From Rhodospirillaceae bacterium (GTDB lineage Bacteria > Pseudomonadota > Alphaproteobacteria > Rhodospirillales > Rhodospirillaceae), in the NCBI GenBank assembly GCA_029243545.1, contig JAQWRV010000002.1, positions 62,001 to 126,000 of the forward strand: a stretch of DNA of 64,000 nt, in the 5' to 3' direction. This document shows positions 56,237 to 64,000 of the stretch, one piece after another (position 1 is the stretch's first letter; each line of letters opens with the position of its first letter). The notes below the pieces were generated by a model. The model had not been told where the DNA came from. It saw only the letters and a list, made by a program, of their open reading frames with translations, and ran no database searches. Both the position numbers and the translations under genes were made by a program.

Positions 56237-57072
56237 GCAACCATATCGCATCGGCCGCCGCACTAACTGTGCTTGCGTGCGGTTCAATATGGGGTGCCCC
56301 TAAGCTGCTATCTCAACTAGAACTATCCAGCGTTTCCGGCGCGGCTGTAGAATCTCTTTCGGCCGTTGGGCTTAATGTTGAGAACGTCACCGTCGAGGGA
56401 CGCGTTAAAACAGACCCTGCAGACATTCTCGATGCGCTTGGCCCGGCGCGCGGCACGCTCATACTGGCAATAGACGTTCCACAGGCCCAGCAACGCATCG
56501 CCGCCCTGCCCTGGGTTCGCTCCGCTGAAATTGCGCGCCAGCTTCCCAACAGCTTGCACATCACCCTTGACGAACATGTCGCCTTCGCTTTGTGGCAGTC
56601 GGAAGGCAAATATAAACTCGTCGCCAAAGACGGAACGTCGATTGCCGGTGCTGACAGTGCACAGCCTGGATTAACGATCTTAGTCGGCAAAGGTGCGCCG
56701 AAGAATGCGGCCTCGTTGTTTGAGGCTCTATCCGAGCAACCCCACCTTAAGGCGCGTGTAAGAGCCGCCGTAAGGCTTGGAAGCCACCGCTGGAACGTCA
56801 TTCTCGACGCCGTCGACCAAGGCATCATCATCAAACTTCCTGAACAAGACGTATCGGCAGCTTGGGACACCCTCGCTGCATTCGACAGCAAGCACGGTCT
56901 CTTAGGCAAGGCAGTTGCCGAGGTGGATCTGCGCATTGCCGGTCGTCTGACCGTCAAACTTTTAGATGGGTACGCGCCCATCGACCCCAACAATAACGAA
57001 GCCCCCCCGGCTCAGGATGTCCAATGGGACATGGAACCGGAGAAGAAAAAGGAGTCGGCCAACAGTGTCTAA
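56233..57072 (+). CDS. ftsQ: Cell division protein FtsQ
   Basis: FtsQ is a bitopic divisome protein with a short cytosolic part, one weak membrane segment (about residues 5-25, AAALTVLACGSIWG), a POTRA domain (VENVTVEGRVKTDPADILDALGPARGTLILAID) and a beta domain (WVRSAEIARQLPNSLHITLDEHVAFALW onward). The frame is about 280 residues. I chose ATG 56233, overlapping ddl as ATGA; ATG 56224 is an equal alternative. It overlaps ftsA by 8 bp. Confidence 0.9.
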   Translation: MSNHIASAAALTVLACGSIWGAPKLLSQLELSSVSGAAVESLSAVGLNVENVTVEGRVKTDPADILDALGPARGTLILAIDVPQAQQRIAALPWVRSAEIARQLPNSLHITLDEHVAFALWQSEGKYKLVAKDGTSIAGADSAQPGLTILVGKGAPKNAASLFEALSEQPHLKARVRAAVRLGSHRWNVILDAVDQGIIIKLPEQDVSAAWDTLAAFDSKHGLLGKAVAEVDLRIAGRLTVKLLDGYAPIDPNNNEAPPAQDVQWDMEPEKKKESANSV

Positions 57073-58315
57073 CGTTATGGTTCGCAATGGCGTCATCGCT
57101 GCGCTGGACATCGGCACAACGAAAGTCTGCTGTTTCGTCGCCCATACGGATGAAGTGGGCCAGCTTCAGATTTCAGGTGTGGGTCATCACCGCGCTAGCG
57201 GAATGCGTAATGGCCAGGTCGTAAACATGGATGCGGCTGAAGCGTCTGTGCGGGCTGCAGTCGACGCAGCGGAGCAGATGGCGAATGAACGCATCGACAA
57301 AGTGTTCGTTAATATGACGTGTGGGAACCCGCGTTCTTCTCAAGTTGAGGTCGAGCTCGCCGTTTCTGGCCATCAGATTAAAGAGACCGATGTACGCCTG
57401 GTCATGGAGCATGCCGGCGGACATTTTGACGCTGATGACCGCGAATTAATTCATTGCATTCCAACGGGATACTCCATCGACGGCGCCAACGGAATTATCG
57501 ACCCACGCGGCATGTACGGTGACCGCCTCGGCGTCAACATCCATCTGGTTACTGCCGCTCTCGGACAAAGCCGCAATCTCTCAACCGTTATTGAGCGCTG
57601 CCACCTTCAAGTCGAAGACCGTGTTGTATCCGCTTATGCGTCAGGATTGGCATGCCTTGTAGAAGACGAAAAGGAATTGGGCGTCACGGTTATCGACATG
57701 GGCGGTGGCACAACATCCGTGTCAGTGTTCCAGGAGGGCCACATTGCCTTCGTGGAATCCATCCCGATTGGCGGCAACCATGTTACGGGTGACGTCGCTA
57801 AAGGGCTCTCAACCCCAATCCTTAAAGCAGAAAGACTTAAAACCGTTTATGGCAGCGTCATCCAGACGCCGTCTGACACCAGAGAACTCCTCAAGGTGCC
57901 TCTTGTCGGGGAAGAAGATGAAAACAGCGCCAACGAAGTACCCAAGTCTATGCTGGTGCAAATCATTCAGCCACGGCTTGAAGAAACCTTTGAGTTAGTG
58001 CGCGGCCTATTGGACGCCAGTGGCTACACCAAAATCGCCGGCCGACGCGTCGTCATTACCGGCGGCGCCAGTCAGTTAGAAGGCGTGCGTGATTTGGCGG
58101 AACTGGTTCTTGATAAGCAGGTCCGCCTCGGCCGCCCCAAAATGATCAAAGGATTGCCCGACTCCGTTTCGGGCCCTGCATTTTCAACTGCAGCAGGATT
58201 GCTGCGCTATGCCGTCAACGAACACGTCATGCAACCCGACCTCGCCGCCATCGACACGGTCGCGCGCGGCAACGGCTTTGGCCGGTTCGGGCAATGGCTG
58301 AAAGCGAATTTCTAA
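57065..58315 (+). CDS. ftsA: Cell division protein FtsA
   Basis: FtsA is an actin-like protein that ties FtsZ to the membrane. The phosphate-1 motif is ALDIGTTKVCCFVAH, a 1C subdomain follows, and phosphate-2 is IDMGGGTTSVSVFQ, with ITGGASQLEGV as the adenosine motif. The C terminus ends in an amphipathic helix (FGRFGQWLKANF), the membrane anchor. I chose GTG 57065; ATG 57077 is another option. The length is 416 residues. ftsZ follows after 127 bp. Confidence 0.96.
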   Translation: MSNVMVRNGVIAALDIGTTKVCCFVAHTDEVGQLQISGVGHHRASGMRNGQVVNMDAAEASVRAAVDAAEQMANERIDKVFVNMTCGNPRSSQVEVELAVSGHQIKETDVRLVMEHAGGHFDADDRELIHCIPTGYSIDGANGIIDPRGMYGDRLGVNIHLVTAALGQSRNLSTVIERCHLQVEDRVVSAYASGLACLVEDEKELGVTVIDMGGGTTSVSVFQEGHIAFVESIPIGGNHVTGDVAKGLSTPILKAERLKTVYGSVIQTPSDTRELLKVPLVGEEDENSANEVPKSMLVQIIQPRLEETFELVRGLLDASGYTKIAGRRVVITGGASQLEGVRDLAELVLDKQVRLGRPKMIKGLPDSVSGPAFSTAAGLLRYAVNEHVMQPDLAAIDTVARGNGFGRFGQWLKANF

Positions 58316-58334
58316 TGAGGAGAGGACACCTAAA

Positions 58335-58398
58335 CCGGGCCAAAAAAGCGGCAAATGAATGCCCAACACTGCCCGGAATAAGACCGGAAACAACGGTC
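58335..58398 (+). other. Stem-loops in the ftsA-ftsZ gap
   Basis: The 127 bp gap holds two inverted repeats: CCGGGC (58335-58340) with GCCCGG (58371-58376) over a 30 nt loop, and GACCG (58382-58386) with CGGTC (58394-58398) over a 7 nt loop. Neither has a T run. They could shape the ftsZ leader or mark RNA processing that allows ftsZ to be made in excess over ftsA. The function is inferred from position only. Confidence 0.3.
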
Positions 58399-58442
58399 AA
58401 TTACGTCCTATCGAGCTGGAGAATATTAACCTGGAGGAAGGC

Positions 58443-60233
58443 ATGACCTTAAATATTAGCATCCCACAAACGGGAGCCGAACCGCTCCTGAGACCGAAGA
58501 TTACTGTCGTGGGCGTCGGTGGTGCCGGCGGCAACGCGGTCAACAACATGATTGAGAGTGCTCTCGATGGTGTTGAATTCGTCGTCGCCAATACCGATGC
58601 GCAGTCGTTATCACTGTCCCGATCTGATCGGCGCATTCAACTTGGTGTTGATACAACATCAGGTCTTGGCGCAGGCGCCCGACCCGATATAGGCCGGCAT
58701 GCTGCTGAAGAGTGCATCGAGGACATTGGGCAGCAGCTGGAAGGCTCTAACATGGCCTTTGTTACCGCCGGTATGGGCGGTGGCACAGGTACAGGCGCCG
58801 CACCAGTCGTTGCCAGCATTGCCCGGGAGTTGGGTATTCTCACCGTCGGTGTTGTGACCAAGCCCTTCCAGTTCGAAGGCGCACACCGCATGCAGATAGC
58901 GGAAGCGGGAATCGAAGAACTGGCCAAGATTGTTGATACCTTGATCATCATTCCAAATCAGAACCTGTTCCGTGTCGCTAACGAAAAGACAACGTTTGCG
59001 GATGCGTTCAAGATGGCAGATGACGTTTTATACTCAGGTGTACGAAGCGTAACGGACCTCATGACGATGCCAGGACTCATCAACTTAGACTTCGCCGATG
59101 TACGGAGGGTGATGAAGGAAATGGGCCGCGCAATGATGGGTACCGGAGAAGCCGAAGGCGAAAAACGCGCCATCGAAGCTGCCGAGGCTGCCATTGCCAA
59201 CCCGTTACTCGAAGACACATCCATGCGGGGCGCTAATGGCGTTCTCATCAACATCACTGGCGGTCCTGACGTCACGTTGTTTGAAGTCGACGAAGCGGCC
59301 AATCGCATTCGTGATGAAGTCGAAACTGAAGCCCATATCATCTTTGGGTCATGCTTCGACGAAGGTTTGGAAGGCCGTATTCGGGTGTCGGTGGTGGCGA
59401 CGGGAATCGAAGCTATGTCAGGCCAACAGCCACGGCCCGTCCTTGTTCGCGACGAGACTAAGGTAATATCGGAAAATAACGTCGAATCTAAGATCGAGCA
59501 ACCTGAAATCAGCCCAGCTGTAATCGCGAAGAATCTGCTCGGTGGTGGTCCTGACAGCCAGGTCGCATCGAAAGCTGCATCCGCGCCTGAAGGGACAGGG
59601 CCTGGGCTTGGTTCCACACTCGCCCCCGCAAGCGCAACCACTCGCCTTCCAGAAGGTAAACTAAACCTCGCTGACCGCGTTACTCAATCCACTCGTAACG
59701 GTGTAACACCAAGTACGCCGGCAGCGCAGACTGTTGAAATCGCGCAGGCAATGGCGAAGGCTCCTGCGGTAACTCACAAACCGCAAACACCAGCTGCACC
59801 CTCAACATGCCCGCCTTCAGACACCTTCATCCCAAAGGCACCGATAATGCCGAAGGCCATTCCCATGGCAGAGGCAAAACCAGCTGCACCGGCACCTGTT
59901 GTTCAAGCAAAACTTGCGCCAGCAGCACCATTGGCCAGACCTGCGGCACCGGCCGCCGAGGCTAAACCTTTAGCTAAGGCCGCGGCAGCAACGCAGAAAA
60001 CGGAAAGCAGCAAGCTCGGTCTTTTCAGCCGTTACCGAAGCATGACTAAGGGCAAAGCTGAAACAGAACAAGCTACACCAACCGCTGCTGCGCCTGAGCC
60101 AAAAGGGCCAATACCGTCACCGGCACCTCTGGTAGATGTCGCCATATCAGTTAGCCCGGAAGATCGGCCCGTCACATCGCATGATGAAGATGAGCTTGAA
60201 ATTCCAGCTTTCCTGAGGCGGCAGGCCAACTGA
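58443..60233 (+). CDS. ftsZ: Cell division protein FtsZ
   Basis: FtsZ is the tubulin-like GTPase that forms the division ring. The GTPase domain (about residues 15-330) has [15 protein letters not shown], the tubulin signature GGGTGTGAA at 112-120, and the T7 loop [12 protein letters not shown] long Ala/Pro/Lys-rich linker (about 330-580) follows, ending in the FtsA/ZipA-binding peptide [14 protein letters not shown]. The total of 596 residues is long but common in alphaproteobacteria. I chose ATG 58443 because GGAGGAAGG sits just before it. Confidence 0.98.
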   Translation: MTLNISIPQTGAEPLLRPKITVVGVGGAGGNAVNNMIESALDGVEFVVANTDAQSLSLSRSDRRIQLGVDTTSGLGAGARPDIGRHAAEECIEDIGQQLEGSNMAFVTAGMGGGTGTGAAPVVASIARELGILTVGVVTKPFQFEGAHRMQIAEAGIEELAKIVDTLIIIPNQNLFRVANEKTTFADAFKMADDVLYSGVRSVTDLMTMPGLINLDFADVRRVMKEMGRAMMGTGEAEGEKRAIEAAEAAIANPLLEDTSMRGANGVLINITGGPDVTLFEVDEAANRIRDEVETEAHIIFGSCFDEGLEGRIRVSVVATGIEAMSGQQPRPVLVRDETKVISENNVESKIEQPEISPAVIAKNLLGGGPDSQVASKAASAPEGTGPGLGSTLAPASATTRLPEGKLNLADRVTQSTRNGVTPSTPAAQTVEIAQAMAKAPAVTHKPQTPAAPSTCPPSDTFIPKAPIMPKAIPMAEAKPAAPAPVVQAKLAPAAPLARPAAPAAEAKPLAKAAAATQKTESSKLGLFSRYRSMTKGKAETEQATPTAAAPEPKGPIPSPAPLVDVAISVSPEDRPVTSHDEDELEIPAFLRRQAN

Positions 60234-60256
60234 TAACAGCACATCGTTCCGTGGGA

Positions 60257-60324
60257 GCGGTCCTCTGAGGGGGATGGACCGCCAACGGCAGGGATAAAGG
60301 CCCGCCTATCGGTGGGTCTTTATC
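60257..60324 (+). terminator. Two stem-loops after ftsZ, possible terminator
   Basis: GCGGTCC (60257-60263) pairs with GGACCGC (60276-60282), and GATAAAGGCCCGCC (starting 60293) pairs with GGTGGGTCTTTATC (ending 60324) with G-U wobbles and a TATC loop. The second is strong and lies after the division genes. It is not followed by a clear T run, so termination is plausible rather than certain. The remaining 220 bp to lpxC contain the repeats listed separately. Confidence 0.45.
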
Positions 60325-60463
60325 TTATGCTAGAATCGGTTATATGAAGCAAAAAAAAAGTATGGACATTTAAGTGAAAAGAAGGGCCGAAAAGCCAGAA
60401 ACTTTTTACTTGTCAAAGCGTTACAATCTGCAACAAAGATTCAGTTCCGGTGTTTTCGCAGGG

Positions 60464-60531
60464 TTGTTACGAGAAGTTCCCTGGCTGTCCGGGTGCAGAC
60501 GTGTGCCTAATAACATTGTTTGTTACAAGAA
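60464..60531 (+). repeat. Direct repeats in the lpxC leader
   Basis: TTGTTACGAGAA (60464-60475) and TTGTTACAAGAA (60520-60531) match at 11 of 12 positions and lie 56 bp apart upstream of the lpxC ATG. A shorter related GTTACAA occurs at 60420-60426. Such spacing suggests binding sites for one regulator on the same face of DNA, or a leader RNA element. No known motif is recognised. Confidence 0.4.
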
Positions 60532-60544
60532 ATAACGGTGACCT

Positions 60545-61549
60545 ATGGCCCTTGACGTCAGCAACCCCAGCGCCGGAATCGGTTCAAATTCTGAGTCCTT
60601 AATTACCCCCATTCTTCCGCGTTTAAGCAATCAGCGGACCTTAAAGTCTTCCATCGGCTGCAGCGGAATTGGCCTGCACTCCGGTGTACGGGTCGCCATG
60701 AAGCTGCATCCAGCCCCGGCAAATAGCGGCATCATTTTTAAGCGTGTAGATCTTGTGGGCGGTGGATCTGAAATACCTGCGCGATGGGACCGCATTGCTG
60801 ACAGCCGCATGTGCACTGTCTTAGCGACGGAAAGCGGTATCAGCGTCGCGACCGTTGAACACCTTTTAGCGGCTTTTTATGGGATGGGTATCGACAATGC
60901 GCTGATCGAACTCAACGGCCCTGAAGTGCCCGCAATGGATGGCAGTGCTGCGCCATTTGTTTTTCTGATGGAATGCGCCGGCATCCGTGAGCAAAAAGAA
61001 ACACGTCGGGCCATGCGTATTCTACAACCCGTCGTCTACCGCAATGGGACAAAAGAAGTCGGATTATCGCCGTCAGACAGCAGCTTAACGGTAGACTTTG
61101 AAATTCGTTTCGCCGCTGCAGCTGTTGGCCGTCAATCTTGCCAGTTCAATATTGCACGGGACATTTTCAAGTCAGAAATCAGCAAATCCAGGACGTTTGG
61201 CTTTCTCTCTGACGTAACAGCGTTGAGGGAAGCCGGGTTGGCCCGCGGTGGCAGCCTAGAAAATGCAATTGTTGTCGATGGTGACCGGATCTTGAATGAG
61301 GGCGGGCTGCGCCATTCCGACGAATTCGTTCGTCACAAGGCCTTGGACGCGGTGGGAGACCTGTTTCTAACCGGGCATCGCATCATTGGGCATTTTCACG
61401 GTATATGCTCCAGTCACGCAGATACGGCCAATCTTCTTCGTATGGTGTTCGCTGATGATGCGAATTGGGAGCTTATTGACGCGCCCATAGAAGAAGAAAG
61501 TCCTGGAGAAGACTGGATCCAGCCGCTTCAAGAAGCTGCGATTGGATAA
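60545..61549 (+). CDS. lpxC: UDP-3-O-acyl-GlcNAc deacetylase LpxC
   Basis: LpxC is the zinc deacetylase that commits to lipid A synthesis. It has the first zinc His in VEHLLAAFYGMGIDNALIELNGPEVPAMDGS and the second His/Asp pair in RHKALDAVGDLFLTGHRIIGHFHGICSSH. The N-terminal extension of about 35 residues before SSIGCSGIGLHSGV is longer than in E. coli. The total of 334 residues fits alphaproteobacteria. It follows the dcw cluster, as is common, but 311 bp after ftsZ, so it probably has its own promoter. Confidence 0.98.
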   Translation: MALDVSNPSAGIGSNSESLITPILPRLSNQRTLKSSIGCSGIGLHSGVRVAMKLHPAPANSGIIFKRVDLVGGGSEIPARWDRIADSRMCTVLATESGISVATVEHLLAAFYGMGIDNALIELNGPEVPAMDGSAAPFVFLMECAGIREQKETRRAMRILQPVVYRNGTKEVGLSPSDSSLTVDFEIRFAAAAVGRQSCQFNIARDIFKSEISKSRTFGFLSDVTALREAGLARGGSLENAIVVDGDRILNEGGLRHSDEFVRHKALDAVGDLFLTGHRIIGHFHGICSSHADTANLLRMVFADDANWELIDAPIEEESPGEDWIQPLQEAAIG

Positions 61550-61621
61550 AGTTCTCACTGCTGACAGCGCCTTCAGCGGTGGTATACTAGTGCCCCTTTC
61601 ATCAACACAGTCTGACAGGCC

Positions 61622-62464
61622 ATGGCACACAGTCATCGCATACCCTTTATTCGTTTTGGCTTGGCCGCATTGGCCTTTGCAGCCTTAAGTGGCTGCGCGG
61701 GAGATGACGAGCCGGAGTACCGGGAACTTACGGTCTACGAAATCTATAATCAGGCGACTGAGTATCTGGGCGATGGCCGGTACCGGGATGCGTCATATTT
61801 TTTCGACGAAGTAGAACGCCAGCATCCATATTCAATTTGGGCAACCAAATCGAAGTTGATGGCAGCGTATTCCCATTACATGAACAATAAATATGACGAC
61901 GCAACGGCCTCGATCGACCGGTTCATACAAGTTCACCCAGGTAACCGGGATGTGGTCTATGCCTATTATCTGAAAGCGCTCTGCTTCTATGAGCAGATTT
62001 CTGACGTTGAGCGTGATCAGGATATGACTCAGCGTGCTCTTGAGGCGTTAGAGGATGTCATTACGCGGTTCCCGGAAACACCCTATGCCCGTGATGCACG
62101 CTTAAAGATTGACCTCACGCGCGATCACCTCGCCGGCAAAGAAATGGCTGTCGGCCGCTTCTACCTCAGACGGCAGCACTATTTGGCAGCAATCAACCGC
62201 TTCAAAAGTGTTGTAGAAGTCTATGGCGATACCACGCACGCTCAGGAATCTCTGTTCCGTTTGGTCGAAGCCTATGCAGCGCTCGGACTCCGAGACGAGG
62301 CCAAGCGTTCTGCCGCGGTTTTGGGATACAATTACCCCGGCAGCGAGTGGTATGAAGACGCCTATATGCTCGCAGGAATCAGCCAGGAAGAACGCCAGCG
62401 TCAACAAGCGAAAGTTCAAGCTGCACAGGAAACTGGCGACAAACCCTGGTGGAGCCTCTGGTAG
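61622..62464 (+). CDS. bamD: Outer membrane assembly lipoprotein BamD
   Basis: BamD is an essential lipoprotein of the BAM complex that folds outer membrane beta-barrels. A signal peptide ends in the lipobox LSGC with Cys25. The rest is a series of about five TPR-like repeats (TVYEIYNQATEYLGDGRYRDASYFFDEV; HPYSIWATKSKLMAAYSHY; RDVVYAYYLKALCFYEQIS). The length is 280 residues. It lies between lpxC and recN. Confidence 0.96.
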   Translation: MAHSHRIPFIRFGLAALAFAALSGCAGDDEPEYRELTVYEIYNQATEYLGDGRYRDASYFFDEVERQHPYSIWATKSKLMAAYSHYMNNKYDDATASIDRFIQVHPGNRDVVYAYYLKALCFYEQISDVERDQDMTQRALEALEDVITRFPETPYARDARLKIDLTRDHLAGKEMAVGRFYLRRQHYLAAINRFKSVVEVYGDTTHAQESLFRLVEAYAALGLRDEAKRSAAVLGYNYPGSEWYEDAYMLAGISQEERQRQQAKVQAAQETGDKPWWSLW

Positions 62465-62476
62465 GAACACCAGATC

Positions 62477-64000
62477 ATGCTTGCCTCGCTATCTATTCGC
62501 GACGTCGTCCTCATCGACAAACTTGATCTCGAACTGACTAACGGGTTGGGCGTGTTGACCGGGGAAACTGGAGCAGGCAAGTCAATCCTGCTTGATTCTC
62601 TTGGCCTTGCACTTGGCGAGCGTGGTGATAGCGGACTTGTCCGACCCGGTGCCAACAAATTGACAGTCACAGCAGCTTTCGACGTGCCCGACACGCATCC
62701 CGCTCGTCACGTACTAGCAGATCAAGATATAACGCTATCGGATGATCAAGTTGTCCTACGGCGCGCTGTTGGCCGAGACGGCCGCAGCCGGGCGTTCATC
62801 AACGATCAAGCTGTAAGTGTCGGTTTGCTTCGCCAAGTTGGGGCAATATTGGTTGAGGTCCATGGGCAATTTGATGCCCATGGCCTGATGGACCCGAGAA
62901 CTCATATTAATGTCCTTGATCGCTTTCGACACGTCACATCAGGCGCGGATGAAGATGCCGCTTGTTTAGCGTTGTGGACCGCTTGGCGAGAAACTCACAG
63001 CACCTTTAAGACGGCCGAGAAACTGCTGCGGGAGGCGAAAGAAGAAGAAGTTATTTTGCGCGCCGACGTGGAAACACTGGAACGTCTCGCCCCCGTCCCG
63101 GGAGAAGAGTCAGATCTGTCAGCGAAGCGCGCACTGCTCCGCCACGGCGAACAAATTTTATCCGCTATTGAGACTGCTCGGCAGGCTCTGTCTGAGCCAT
63201 CGGATGTAGATGCAGCGGTCCGCGTAGCCCACGGCGAACTGGGTCGTGCGGCGCCGAAAGCCGAAGGCCGCCTGGATGCCGTTTGCGGCGCTCTAGACCG
63301 TGCCGCAATCGAGTTGGCGGAGGCGCAGAGTGCGCTAGATGAGGCGGCTGCCTCCTTCGATATCGACCCAGCTGAATTGGAAGCCGCAGAAGAACGGCTG
63401 TTCGCGCTGAAAGCAGAGGCGCGCAAGCACTCGGTCGATATCGACGCGTTGGCTGAAACGCTCGCGTCATTGAGACTTCGGTTAGACAGCATCGAAGGTG
63501 GTGAAGACAATCTGCTCCGTCTTGCTAAGGCGGAGCAAGCTGCACGTATGGCGTTTGTCAATGCCGCGAAGGCAATGACAAAATCACGGCAGCATGCGGG
63601 TCAAGTCCTTAGCAAAGCCATAGCCGGTGAATTGTCACCGCTACGATTGCATGAATCTGAATTTGCCGTGTCGATCGAAGTCTTGCCAGAAACGGAGTGG
63701 TCCGCCGACGGCTGTGACAGCGTGGTTTTCGAGGTTAAGACCAACCCTGGCATGCCTCCAGGCCCCCTGAATAAAATAGCGTCAGGCGGTGAACTGGCAA
63801 GGTTTCTTCTGGCCCTCAAGGTTGTGGTCGCAAGCAGCCAACCGCCTACTGTTATGATCTTCGATGAAGTGGATTCTGGCATTGGGGGCGCTACGGCGTC
63901 AGCGGTAGGCGAACGCCTTTCCCAGCTGGCTGAGGCCTTGCAAGTACTTGTGGTAACGCACTCTCCTCAAGTCGCGGCGCGGGGTGACAGCCATTGGCGG
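62477..64000 (+). CDS. recN: DNA repair protein RecN, 5' part
   Basis: RecN is an SMC-like ATPase for double-strand break repair. The N terminus MLASLSIRDVVLIDKLDLEL leads to Walker A TGETGAGKS (residues 28-36), then a coiled-coil region rich in Ala/Glu/Arg (about 160-380), and late motifs GGELARFLLALKVV (ABC signature) and VMIFDEVDSGIGG (Walker B, near residue 457). The frame is open to the window edge with about 508 codons, so some 45-50 residues are missing. It starts 12 bp after bamD. Confidence 0.96.
   Translation, partial: MLASLSIRDVVLIDKLDLELTNGLGVLTGETGAGKSILLDSLGLALGERGDSGLVRPGANKLTVTAAFDVPDTHPARHVLADQDITLSDDQVVLRRAVGRDGRSRAFINDQAVSVGLLRQVGAILVEVHGQFDAHGLMDPRTHINVLDRFRHVTSGADEDAACLALWTAWRETHSTFKTAEKLLREAKEEEVILRADVETLERLAPVPGEESDLSAKRALLRHGEQILSAIETARQALSEPSDVDAAVRVAHGELGRAAPKAEGRLDAVCGALDRAAIELAEAQSALDEAAASFDIDPAELEAAEERLFALKAEARKHSVDIDALAETLASLRLRLDSIEGGEDNLLRLAKAEQAARMAFVNAAKAMTKSRQHAGQVLSKAIAGELSPLRLHESEFAVSIEVLPETEWSADGCDSVVFEVKTNPGMPPGPLNKIASGGELARFLLALKVVVASSQPPTVMIFDEVDSGIGGATASAVGERLSQLAEALQVLVVTHSPQVAARGDSHWR

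Noticed and set aside
59500-60100. Ala/Pro/Lys-rich segment in ftsZ as a possible inserted domain
   Set aside because: This is the disordered C-terminal linker, which is long and variable in alphaproteobacterial FtsZ. The conserved C-terminal peptide follows in frame.

Overview
The window is a stretch of ordinary bacterial chromosome from an alphaproteobacterium. The evidence is a two-piece (circularly permuted) tmRNA gene with an ANDN-type tag, an alphaproteobacterial-type SspB adaptor, an Hda-type DnaA homologue, an RpoH-type sigma factor, and the gene orders HDAC-xseB-ispA-dxs-tlyA and thyA-folA / hflK-hflC-degP. Base composition looks moderate (near 50% GC by eye) and gene packing is very tight. 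A DmdC-like acyl-CoA dehydrogenase and the compact layout would fit a free-living marine lineage, but that is inference. I see no insertion sequences, prophage, CRISPR array, tRNA or large rRNA genes.

Layout: (1) 1-3.5 kb, + strand: the end of fabI, aroC and sppA. (2) 3.5-8.4 kb, - strand: a HDAC-like deacetylase, xseB, ispA, dxs and tlyA (isoprenoid precursors plus rRNA methylation). (3) 8.5-10.2 kb, + strand: an ArsR repressor with the cysteine spacing of BigR/SqrR persulfide sensors, a ROK sugar kinase, and a small gene apparently broken at a nine-C run. (4) 10.2-22.5 kb: housekeeping genes on both strands (aspS, rnd, ppx, ppk, a SixA-like phosphatase, hda, a DUF2066 protein, purM, purN, ndk, holC). 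(5) 22.5-28.8 kb: membrane quality control (degP, hflC, hflK), the Fe-S carrier gene mrp, and thymidylate/folate genes (folA, thyA). (6) 28.9-33.9 kb, + strand: permuted ssrA, sspB, class I fumarase, an alpha/beta hydrolase, class II fumarase and a ribbon-helix-helix protein. (7) 33.9-41.5 kb: an AsmA-family protein, an acyl-CoA dehydrogenase, rpoH, an AmpD-type amidase and RNase P RNA. (8) 41.6-60.2 kb: an uninterrupted division and cell-wall (dcw) cluster, mraZ-rsmH-ftsL-ftsI-murE-murF-mraY-murD-ftsW-murG-murC-murB-ddl-ftsQ-ftsA-ftsZ, followed to 64 kb by lpxC, bamD and a recN cut by the window edge.

How the parts work together: the dcw block encodes the whole cytoplasmic path from UDP-MurNAc to lipid II plus the core divisome, under a probable MraZ operator. 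ssrA and sspB sit side by side and act in the same process, tagging stalled proteins and delivering them to ClpXP. HflKC, DegP and RpoH add further proteostasis functions.

I did not find a clearly undescribed multi-gene system. The items most worth a second look are local: the permuted tmRNA next to sspB, a reverse-oriented MraZ box array, the BigR/SqrR-like regulator, the frameshifted small gene, purM without a usual start codon, inverted and direct repeats in the leaders of rpoH and lpxC, and repeated stop-codon overlaps between convergent genes.
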